A stretch of DNA of 5,255 nt from an uncultured bacterium. Its GTDB lineage: Bacteria > Bacillota > Limnochordia > DTU080 > JAAYLA01. The stretch's first letter is position 1. Each line of letters starts with the position of its first letter. The notes beneath the pieces are model-generated. The model did no database searches. It worked only from the letters and a program-made list of their open reading frames with translations, and was not told where the DNA came from. The DNA lies in assembly GCA_937983075.1 (NCBI GenBank), contig CALKAQ010000163.1:1-5255 (forward strand). The letters run 5' to 3'. The translations under genes were made by a program, and so were the position numbers. Of the stretch, positions 1 to 5,190 are shown in pieces.

Positions 1-81
1 AGGCGGTTTACCCCCTACGCTGATGACCTCTGGCGTCGAGCGATGCGGCTGACGCATCCAGGGCGGTGGCGGAATAGGTAG
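1..81 (+). other. possible 3' end of an upstream reading frame (unidentified)
   Basis: The first frame is open from the left edge to a TAG at 79-81 and ends ...YADDLWRRAMRLTHPGRWRNR. A second frame is open to a TGA at 50-52 and ends ...LMTSGVERCG. Neither has a motif I recognise. The first looks slightly more like coding sequence because many third positions are G or C, but it would run into the 5' half of the tRNA-like element that begins near 60. The second would stop just before that element. I cannot decide between them, or exclude that the stretch is noncoding. No promoter is evident here. Confidence 0.2.
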
Positions 82-246
82 ACGCAACGCCGGAGGCATG
101 CGGATGTTTAAGGGTCTCACGAAGCAGGAAATACCGGTGAAAATCCGGGGCGTTTAAATCCTAAAATCCGTTCCATCCAGTCCGAAAGCTGGCGACTATA
201 AACTAAGTGCCAAAGACCCTGCAAGGTGCAAATCCTTGCCCGCCCT
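60..246 (+). ncRNA. tRNA-Leu-like RNA with a ~100-nt insertion in the anticodon/variable region
   Basis: The ends fold like a tRNA. A60-G66 pairs perfectly with C240-T246 (7 bp). U8/G9 (67-68) and a D arm (69-71 with 83-85, loop with AA and GG) follow, in the TGGCGGAATAGGTAGACGC arrangement typical of tRNA-Leu. A T arm pairs 222-226 with 234-238 around the 7-nt loop TGCAAAT. The total is about 187 nt against about 85 for a normal tRNA-Leu. Between the D and T arms no canonical anticodon arm is present. Instead AGGGTCT (111-117) pairs with AGACCCT (214-220), directly abutting the T stem. CCGG hairpins at 134-148, and a bulged hairpin lies at 191-211. CGGAT (101-105) can pair with ATCCG (166-170), which would rebuild an anticodon-like stem. 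The T loop has G where T55 is expected, and no CCA is encoded. It could be an intron-bearing or degenerate phage tRNA, or a distinct tRNA-mimic RNA. I do not recognise group I core motifs, and the insert is too short for a typical group I intron. Confidence 0.5.
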
Positions 247-297
247 GTAACAACACAAAGAACAGAAAGGAGGGACGCAAAAGATAAGATTGAGAAC

Positions 298-328
298 AAA
301 ACGTAAAATGACCCGCTGCAACGGGTCA
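298..328 (-). terminator. candidate minus-strand intrinsic terminator
   Basis: TGACCCG (309-315) and CGGGTCA (322-328) form a perfect 7-bp stem around the loop CTGCAA. Read on the minus strand, the stem is followed at once by TTTTACGTTTT, a T-rich tract. On the plus strand the sequence after the hairpin (CTGATCCTT) has no run of T, so rightward termination is less likely. No confident minus-strand gene lies to its right in the window. It may block antisense transcription into the tRNA-like element, or it could be an operator or attenuator. Confidence 0.35.
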
Positions 329-374
329 CTGATCCTTGAAAACCTTATTTGTCTTCATTGTATCACAAGGACAC

Positions 375-382
375 AAGGAGGG
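375..382 (+). promoter_or_regulatory. ribosome binding site that sets a TTG start at 390
   Basis: AAGGAGGG lies 7 nt before TTG at 390-392. This is the ideal distance and far stronger than anything before the upstream in-frame TTG at 336. It therefore shortens the Cys-rich protein by 18 residues. Confidence 0.75.
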
Positions 383-389
383 ACAAGCC

Positions 390-596
390 TTGGCAACGAC
401 ATTGGATAGATTTTCCGTTGGCCTTGCTGATCCGCAAGAGCGTGAGCCGGGAGTCATCTGCAAATGCGCCTGCGGCTGTGGCGAAGAGATCGTCGCGGGA
501 TACGAATACATTGAGGCCGAGGGAGATTGGTTTGCCGACACCTCCTGCTTCCTGAAATACCATGGCGCCGAGTGGCGCTTCGCGGAGGTGAGTTGA
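390..596 (+). CDS. small Cys-rich phage protein, putative zinc-binding
   Basis: This is a 68-residue protein that starts at TTG. The start is chosen for the AAGGAGGG seven nucleotides upstream; a longer version from TTG at 336 has no ribosome binding site and would overlap a hairpin. Residues 23-30 read ICKCACGC, so cysteines fall at 24, 26, 28 and 30, and a second group follows with Cys53 and His58 in TSCFLKYHGAEW. A metal-binding knuckle of two half-sites is a reasonable inference, but the ligand set is not proven. There is no signal peptide or membrane segment. It ends 2 nt before the exonuclease gene, whose ribosome binding site lies inside it, so the two are probably coupled. I recognise the general look of small phage proteins found before YqaJ/RecT pairs but cannot assign a function. 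An accessory or DNA-binding role in recombination is a guess. Confidence 0.75.
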   Translation: MATTLDRFSVGLADPQEREPGVICKCACGCGEEIVAGYEYIEAEGDWFADTSCFLKYHGAEWRFAEVS

Positions 597-598
597 TC

Positions 599-1543
599 AT
601 GTCCATGGTGGTTGCGGTCGATACGAGAGATCTGACCCGCGAACAATGGCTTGAACATCGCAGGAAGGGGCTGGGCGGCAGCGACGCAGCAGCTGTCGCC
701 GGGCTGTCCCCCTGGAAGTCCCCGGTGGATGTCTGGCTCGAAAAGACCGGACAAGCTGAGCCAGAGGAACTTGGGGAAGCAGCGTATTGGGGAACGGTGT
801 TGGAGGATGTGGTCGCACGTGAATTTTCTCTCCGAACCGGGTTGAAGGTTCGCCGCCGAAATGCGATTCTTCGTCATCCACAGTTTGAATGGATGATTGC
901 GAATGTCGATCGTCTTCTCGTTGGTGAGAATGTTGGCCTGGAGTGTAAGACCGCCAATGCTTATTCAGCAAAAGAGTGGGAAGGAAATGAAGTACCAGCG
1001 CCGTACATCCTCCAGGTTCAGCATTATATGGCTGTTACTGGCGCGAAAGCGTGGTGGATGGCAGTTTTGATTGGCGGGCAAAAATTTATTTACAAGCGGA
1101 TTGAGCGAGACGACGAGCTGATTCAGCAGCTGATCAAAATAGAACGAGACTTTTGGGAAAACCACGTCGTCCCCGGCATCCCGCCTGAATTAGATGGATC
1201 GCCTGCGTCAACGGAACTGGTGAAGCGCATGTATCCGCGAGCAACGCTTCCAAAGATTGATCTTCCGAGCCAGGCAAAGGAATTGATCGAGGAACTTGAA
1301 ATTGTGAAGTCTGAGCTCAAAGTGATCGAAGAACGCAAGGACGAGATCGAGAACAAACTGAAACAAATGCTCGGTGAGCACGAAGAGGGCAGGATTGGGA
1401 ATACGGTTGTGTTGTGGAAGAACATTGAATCCAAAAGAATTGACACGAATCGTTTGAAAAAAGAGAAACCGGATATCTACGAGCAATATTTGAAGATATC
1501 CAATTATAGAAAATTTGATGTTCGGAAAGCAAAGGAGGCATAA
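599..1543 (+). CDS. yqaJ: YqaJ-family (lambda-exonuclease-like) viral recombinase nuclease
   Basis: This is a 314-residue nuclease of the PD-(D/E)XK superfamily. It would resect double-stranded DNA ends to leave single strands for the RecT protein encoded next. The N-terminus carries the family signature TREQWLEHRRKGLGGSDAAA (13-32). The core follows, with the helix WGTVLED (Glu69), MIANVDRL (Asp104), the ECK motif (Glu115 and Lys117) and the QVQHYM helix (Gln141). These are the expected metal and catalytic residues, so the enzyme looks intact. After about residue 225 a charged helical stretch (ELIEELEIVKSELKVIEERK and on) predicts a coiled coil, then a basic tail. ATG at 599 is chosen because GGAGG at 584-588 lies 10 nt upstream; the open frame extends back to 527 but without a ribosome binding site. 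The gap to recT is 3 nt. Family assignment is firm, and polarity and partner are inferred. Confidence 0.95.
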   Translation: MSMVVAVDTRDLTREQWLEHRRKGLGGSDAAAVAGLSPWKSPVDVWLEKTGQAEPEELGEAAYWGTVLEDVVAREFSLRTGLKVRRRNAILRHPQFEWMIANVDRLLVGENVGLECKTANAYSAKEWEGNEVPAPYILQVQHYMAVTGAKAWWMAVLIGGQKFIYKRIERDDELIQQLIKIERDFWENHVVPGIPPELDGSPASTELVKRMYPRATLPKIDLPSQAKELIEELEIVKSELKVIEERKDEIENKLKQMLGEHEEGRIGNTVVLWKNIESKRIDTNRLKKEKPDIYEQYLKISNYRKFDVRKAKEA

Positions 1544-1546
1544 CAG

Positions 1547-2428
1547 ATGGCAACCACACAAGATGTGAAGAGTGCGCTGGCTAGAAGAGCAGGGGGGAAT
1601 AGTGGCGGAGGCAATGGCGGCCAACTGACCCCGATTGCCGGCGTTAAATCTCTTCTGAACAGCCCATCGATCAAGAAACGGTTTGATGAAGTCCTGGGAA
1701 ATCGGGCGCCGCAATTCATGACCAGCATCATCAACCTCGTGAACTCGGACACCAATCTCCAGAAATGCGATCCGATGAGTGTGATCGGCTCCTGCATGGT
1801 GGCCGCCACGTTGGATCTGCCCGTGGACAAGAACCTCGGCTATGCCTGGGTGGTTCCATACGGTAACAAAGCCCAATTTCAACTTGGATACAAAGGATAC
1901 GTCCAATTGGCTCTCCGAACCGGAAAATACCGGGCTATCAATGCCATCCCTATCCGTGAAGGTGAACTCGTCAAATGGAATCCTCTCACAGAGGAATTGG
2001 TGGTTGATTTTGAAAAGCGAAAGTCTGACGCGATTATCGGATATGCCGGCTACTTCGAACTTGTGAATGGGTTTAAGAAGACTGTTTTTTGGACCAAGGA
2101 AGAAATCGAAAAGCACCGTCAACGTTTTTCCAAATCTGATTTTGGCTGGCGTAATGACTACGACGCAATGGCTCTAAAAACGATAATCAGGAACATGCTT
2201 TCCAAATGGGGGATCCTCTCCATTGAGATGCAAGAAGCGTATGTACGGGATATTCAGAATGAAGAAAACCCGGACAAAACGGATGATGGAGAGCAATACA
2301 TTGATGTCGATTATTCAGTCGCTGAACCTGAACAGGAGCAAAACGATGAGCAAAATCCGGATGGACAAGCCGACCGAAGCATTGATTTTCAAGACAATCA
2401 AGAACCTGAACAGCCGACGCTTGTGTAG
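1547..2428 (+). CDS. recT: RecT-family single-strand annealing protein
   Basis: This is a 293-residue recombinase that would coat single-stranded DNA made by the upstream exonuclease and pair it with homologous strands. ATG at 1547 follows AAGGAGG (1532-1538) by 8 nt. Residues 16-25 are a Gly/Asn-rich linker. The RecT core then runs from about 30 to 232. It includes SCMVAATLDLPVDKNLGYAW (82-101), VPYGNKAQFQLGYKGYVQLA (103-122) and the later DAMALKTIIRNMLSKWGILS, all typical of the family. The last 61 residues are a low-complexity acidic tail (20 Asp or Glu, only 3 Lys or Arg), likely disordered. Such tails can mediate contact with host SSB or regulate DNA binding, but there is no SSB-type DDDIPF end. 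It is usual length for RecT, with no break. The gene directly follows the exonuclease, the standard two-component arrangement of phage recombination systems. Confidence 0.95.
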   Translation: MATTQDVKSALARRAGGNSGGGNGGQLTPIAGVKSLLNSPSIKKRFDEVLGNRAPQFMTSIINLVNSDTNLQKCDPMSVIGSCMVAATLDLPVDKNLGYAWVVPYGNKAQFQLGYKGYVQLALRTGKYRAINAIPIREGELVKWNPLTEELVVDFEKRKSDAIIGYAGYFELVNGFKKTVFWTKEEIEKHRQRFSKSDFGWRNDYDAMALKTIIRNMLSKWGILSIEMQEAYVRDIQNEENPDKTDDGEQYIDVDYSVAEPEQEQNDEQNPDGQADRSIDFQDNQEPEQPTLV

Positions 2429-2439
2429 GGGATGAAATC

Positions 2440-2592
2440 ATGAAAAACGGTAAGCGTCCGACTCGTAAGCAGAAAATTGCAATTCGTGAGCGAGGCCTTA
2501 ATCCAGATAACTGGTTGGTGTCAAAGGCTCCTCCAGGTGAGTTGCATTTGGTGCATAGGTACACAGGGACTAAGAGGATTATACCAGCATGA
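2440..2592 (+). CDS. 50-residue DUF6906-like phage protein
   Basis: The frame encodes a protein that begins MKNGKRPTRKQKIAIRERGL and ends TGTKRIIPA. The opening MKNGKRPTRKQK, the middle GLNPDNWLV and the final arginine-rich strand are as I remember for the small DUF6906 proteins common in Bacillota prophages. That recall has not been checked by a search. It is a compact basic protein with no Cys, signal peptide or membrane segment. The layout (helix, turn with NPxNW, then two short strands) suggests a small fold that may bind nucleic acid or a partner, but function is unknown. AGGGG at 2427-2431, formed partly by the recT stop region, lies 8 nt before ATG 2440. The frame begins 11 nt after the recT stop and ends in ATGA, where a possible minicistron begins. 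Confidence 0.85.
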   Translation: MKNGKRPTRKQKIAIRERGLNPDNWLVSKAPPGELHLVHRYTGTKRIIPA

Positions 2593-2629
2593 CTCAAATG
2601 ATTACGGCACAAGGAGAGGGAGGATAAAG

Positions 2630-3466
2630 ATGGCATGGATCGAGAGTCATCAAGGGTTGGCCAGACACCCTAAAACATTGAAGTTGGCAAGAAAGCTAAA
2701 TGTTCATGTCGCCCAGGCAATCGGACATCTTCACATGTTTTGGTGGTGGGCGTTGGATTATGCCCAAGATGGCGACCTCTCCCATTGTGACCCTGAGGAC
2801 ATAGCCATTGCAGCAGATTGGCCTGATGACGCTGATTTTTTCGTTAACAGCATGGTGGAAGTCGGATTCATTGATCGTGATAATGACGGATTACTTTCTA
2901 TTCATGATTGGTATGACTACGCCGGTAAACTGATCGAACGTCGAGCAGCTGATGCTGCCAGAAAGAAAAGAAGCAGAGCTAAAAAAGACGTTCAAGAGAC
3001 ATCCGAAGGACGTCCGCCGGATGTCCGACGGACGTCCAACGTAACCATAACCGTACCTAAACCTAATATAGATGGATTGATGGATAACGCACACGCGCGA
3101 GAAAATGAAACCTTCGAACAGGCGCACAAGCGTGTGTTTGGGTTCGATTGCAATCCACTGCAATCTGAACAACTTGTCAGTTATATCGAAGATGGCATGC
3201 AGGAGGCAGTGATCATTAGGGCAATCGAGCGCGCCGCCGAACACGGGAAATCAGGGTATAATTTTAGGCTCATCCGGGCCATTGTTGAGAACTATTTTAA
3301 GAACGGCGTAAAGACGCTCGATGATGCTGTTCGGCATGATGAGGCGTTTGACCAAGCACGACGACGAGATCCACCGAGCGGATCGGGTACCAAGTCCCGG
3401 CAATCTAGTCAGCTCGAACTGCTTAATCAAATTGCAAAGGAGCTTGAGGAACGTGACACAGGGTGA
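2630..3466 (+). CDS. DnaD-domain phage replication initiator (replisome organizer)
   Basis: This is a 278-residue protein inferred to bind the phage origin and start replisome assembly. ATG at 2630 is chosen because a purine-rich AGGAGAGGGAGG block (2612-2623) lies just upstream; the frame stays open to 2477 but without a start signal. Residues 1 to about 95 (MAWIESHQGLARHPKTLKLA, then HMFWWWALDYA and MVEVGFI) resemble the winged-helix N-terminal region of phage replisome organizers. About 96-158 is a basic, polar linker (ERRAADAARKKRSRAKK). About 160-232 is a DnaD/DnaB2-type C-terminal domain, with a helical bundle ending in YNFRLIRAIVENYFKNGVKT, the usual YxxIxxILxxWxxxG-like motif. The linker codons contain a five-copy DNA repeat, described separately, as in phages such as lambda that carry their origin within the initiator gene. 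The end overlaps the next gene by 14 nt. Family confidence is high; DNA specificity is inferred. Confidence 0.88.
   Translation: MAWIESHQGLARHPKTLKLARKLNVHVAQAIGHLHMFWWWALDYAQDGDLSHCDPEDIAIAADWPDDADFFVNSMVEVGFIDRDNDGLLSIHDWYDYAGKLIERRAADAARKKRSRAKKDVQETSEGRPPDVRRTSNVTITVPKPNIDGLMDNAHARENETFEQAHKRVFGFDCNPLQSEQLVSYIEDGMQEAVIIRAIERAAEHGKSGYNFRLIRAIVENYFKNGVKTLDDAVRHDEAFDQARRRDPPSGSGTKSRQSSQLELLNQIAKELEERDTG
2986..3037 (+). repeat. five 11-bp-period iterons, likely phage replication origin
   Basis: Copies begin at 2986 (AGACGTTC), 2997 (AGACATCC), 3008 (GGACGTCC), 3019 (GGATGTCC) and 3030 (GGACGTCC), each exactly 11 nt apart with a 3-nt spacer. The consensus is RGAYRTYC; copies 3 and 5 are perfect palindromes. 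An 11-nt period is not a multiple of three, so the protein does not repeat and the pattern must be held at DNA level. The spacing is close to one helical turn, so the sites lie on one face. The position in the linker codons of the initiator gene is what one expects of a lambda-O-like origin. Confidence 0.7.
3040..3085 (+). other. AT-rich tract beside the iterons, candidate DNA unwinding element
   Basis: Directly after the last iteron the sequence turns AT-rich (26 of 40 bases in 3041-3080 are A or T). It shows a loose 6-bp rhythm: GTAACC, ATAACC, GTACCT, AAACCT, then AATATA. A melted region next to initiator sites is the usual origin layout. The low protein complexity of the encoded stretch (NVTITVPKPNID) could also explain it. 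Confidence 0.35.
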
Positions 3467-3803
3467 AGTGATTGAACTGTTCAAAGCGATCACGCTTTCT
3501 TATCCAGCATTCCGGGTGCCGGATGAGCTGGCAAAGGAACAGATATTGCACTGGCACCAGCATCTAAAAGACGTGCCGTTCGACGTTGCCATGGCCAATT
3601 TCCGCGAACATGTTCAGACGGAGAGATTCCCGCCCACGATTGCAGATATTCGCCGCGGTTACAGCGCTGAGAGAACGGTTCCTGGCGCAGAAGAAACACG
3701 CCGAATCCTTGCCGAGATGGACGAAATGGCTAAGCGTGCAGTTCCACCCCCATCTCACATCAGAGAGAAGGTGATGAGCATTGTCGCACGTCGTAATGCT
3801 TGA
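3453..3803 (+). CDS. G39P-like helicase loader/inhibitor
   Basis: This is a 116-residue protein. It resembles SPP1 G39P, which binds the hexameric helicase G40P, holds it inactive and delivers it to the origin with the initiator. The start MTQGEVIELFKAITLSYPAF, the central WHQHLKDVPFDVAMANFREH and the REHVQTERFPPTIADIR stretch match the family pattern (helical N-terminus; FPPTIAD motif). The C-terminal third is proline-rich and probably disordered until bound, as in G39P. GTG at 3453 is preferred because AAGGAG at 3437-3442 lies 10 nt upstream. Upstream in-frame starts back to 3321 lie deep in the initiator gene. A later GTG at 3468 has no better site. The gene overlaps the initiator by 14 nt and the helicase by 23 nt. 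It is not an AAA+ DnaC/DnaI-type loader, as no Walker motif is present. Confidence 0.82.
   Translation: MTQGEVIELFKAITLSYPAFRVPDELAKEQILHWHQHLKDVPFDVAMANFREHVQTERFPPTIADIRRGYSAERTVPGAEETRRILAEMDEMAKRAVPPPSHIREKVMSIVARRNA
3768..3775 (+). promoter_or_regulatory. ribosome binding site that sets a TTG start at 3781
   Basis: AAGGTGAT pairs with the 3' end of 16S rRNA through the GGTGAT part; the GG is 9 nt before TTG 3781. The alternative in-frame ATG codons at 3796 and 3808 have no Shine-Dalgarno. The site lies within the loader gene, so translation of the two is probably coupled. Confidence 0.55.
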
Positions 3804-5190
3804 TCACATGCCGTCTGATCCTGTCGGCACGGTGCCAGCCCATTTGGAAGCTGAGAGCGCAGTTCTGGGATCAATTCTCCTTGATCCGTCTGTGATTGAT
3901 GATGTGCTGGAGAAAATGCAACCGGATGACATGTTCGCGGCGAAGCATCGGACGATCTTCGTGGCGATGGCAGAACTTCACCAAGAAGGGCAGCCGATCG
4001 ACCTGGTGACGCTGACGGCGAAACTACAGGACAAGCAACAGCTGAGGGAAGTCGGGGGCGTCGGGTACCTGACCGATCTGGCGACATCGACGCCAACCGC
4101 GGCGAACGTGGTCCATTATGCGCAACGCGTACGCGAGAAGGCTATCGAACGGCGTGCCATGCAACGCATGCGACGCTTGCTCAACGAGGCTGCCTCCGGA
4201 AACGCGGCGGAGCTTGTGAGCGAGCTGCAGCGGCTGTCGACAGAGCTGGCCGACGAAACGGCAGAAAAGCAAGAGGCCTCGACGCTGGGAAGCGTGCTCA
4301 TGGACGTATACGAGCAGGCAGAACGCGCTGCAGAAACGGGAGGACGAGGCGTGACCGGCTTGGCGACGGGATACCCGGACCTCGACCGTATGACAACTGG
4401 ACTGCATCCTGGTGAGCAGATCATCGTAGCTGCGAGGCCAGGGGTTGGCAAGACGGCTTTCGCTCTTAACATCGCGACGAACGCAGGCAAGGCCGGGAAA
4501 TCGGTGATCGTATTCAGCCTGGAGATGCCGGCGCAGCAACTGGCGCAACGGATGCTGTGCGCAGAGGCGAACGTCGATGTCAGTCGGCTTAGGTCTGGCC
4601 AACTGTACCCGGACGATTGGGAAAAGATGACGACGGCGATCGGAAGGCTGAGCGAACTACCGGTGATGATCGATGACAACGCAGGGCTTACGGTGGCCGA
4701 CATCCGAGCCCGATGCCGCCGCATCAAGCGAGAGCACGGGCTGGACCTGGTGATCGTGGACTATTTGCAGTTGCTGTCCGGCCAGCGGCGCAGGAACGAC
4801 AACCGTGAACAAGAAGTGGCGGACATCAGCCGGACGTTGAAACAGATCGCAAAGGAGTTGGAAGTCCCTGTCATCGCACTGTCGCAACTTAGCCGCAGCG
4901 TAGAGCAGCGGCAGGACAAGCGACCGATGCTGTCAGACCTGCGTGAATCCGGTTCGATCGAGCAGGACGCGGATATCGTGGCGTTCCTGTACCGGGACGA
5001 CTATTACAATCAGGATTCCGAGAAAAAGAACATCATCGAAATCATCATCGCCAAGCAGCGGAACGGCCCGGTCGGAACGGTGGAGCTGGTGTTCCTGAAA
5101 CAGTTCAACAAATTCGTAAGCCTCGACAAGGGGCATGACGATCAACCGGCGCAGCGGCGAGAACCGGACCCGAGGAGGCGGTGGGCATGA
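3781..5190 (+). CDS. dnaB: DnaB-family replicative DNA helicase
   Basis: This is a 469-residue hexameric helicase that unwinds the replication fork 5' to 3' using ATP. Residues about 22-120 form the N-terminal scaffold domain (HLEAESAVLGSILLDPSVID). A helical linker follows, then the RecA-like core from about 190. The core shows Walker A ARPGVGKTA (218-226, Lys224), the catalytic glutamate of FSLEMP (Glu248), Walker B LVIVDYLQLL (Asp327), the LSQLSRSVEQR block and the GSIEQDADIVAFLYRDD signature. All key residues are present. The chosen TTG start rests on the GGTGAT site; ATG at 3796 would give a 464-residue version. The C-terminus is basic and proline-rich (PAQRREPDPRRRWA) and slightly longer than typical. 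No intein or break is seen. The base composition of this gene is visibly GC-richer than recT. The stop overlaps the next start as ATGA. Confidence 0.96.
   Translation: MSHVVMLDHMPSDPVGTVPAHLEAESAVLGSILLDPSVIDDVLEKMQPDDMFAAKHRTIFVAMAELHQEGQPIDLVTLTAKLQDKQQLREVGGVGYLTDLATSTPTAANVVHYAQRVREKAIERRAMQRMRRLLNEAASGNAAELVSELQRLSTELADETAEKQEASTLGSVLMDVYEQAERAAETGGRGVTGLATGYPDLDRMTTGLHPGEQIIVAARPGVGKTAFALNIATNAGKAGKSVIVFSLEMPAQQLAQRMLCAEANVDVSRLRSGQLYPDDWEKMTTAIGRLSELPVMIDDNAGLTVADIRARCRRIKREHGLDLVIVDYLQLLSGQRRRNDNREQEVADISRTLKQIAKELEVPVIALSQLSRSVEQRQDKRPMLSDLRESGSIEQDADIVAFLYRDDYYNQDSEKKNIIEIIIAKQRNGPVGTVELVFLKQFNKFVSLDKGHDDQPAQRREPDPRRRWA

Noticed and set aside
85..221. Group I intron in the tRNA-Leu-like element
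   Set aside because: The insertion is near 100 nt, well below usual group I size, and convincing P7 (R and S) core sequences are not seen. The GGCGACTATAAAC stretch is only superficially similar.
117..329. Minus-strand 70-codon frame with a hydrophobic N-terminus resembling a signal peptide
   Set aside because: It lies antisense to the tRNA-like element, has no ribosome binding site that I can see, and its start falls in the hairpin. The hydrophobic stretch is a by-product of A/T-rich RNA sequence.
336..364. Possible sigma-A promoter, TTGAAA (336-341) with TGTATC (359-364) at 17 bp
   Set aside because: The -35 is good, but the -10 matches only three of six bases, and the start of transcription would fall almost on the ribosome binding site. 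It is worth remembering as the only promoter-like pair before the operon, but not callable.
1208..2122. Minus-strand 304-codon frame
   Set aside because: It is antisense to the exonuclease and recT genes, which have clear family motifs and ribosome binding sites. The minus-strand product shows no recognisable domain.
2187..2636. Minus-strand 149-codon frame over the recT tail and the small gene
   Set aside because: It crosses three plus-strand gene boundaries, has no ribosome binding site at its start and no recognisable motif.
3008..3037. CRISPR-like repeat array
   Set aside because: The units are 8 bp with 3-bp spacers, far too short for CRISPR, and they lie inside a conserved coding region. 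Iterons fit better.
4116..4727. Minus-strand 192- and 203-codon frames within the helicase gene
   Set aside because: They are Ser/Arg/Ala-rich shadows of a GC-rich coding region, without start signals. The plus-strand helicase motifs are unambiguous.
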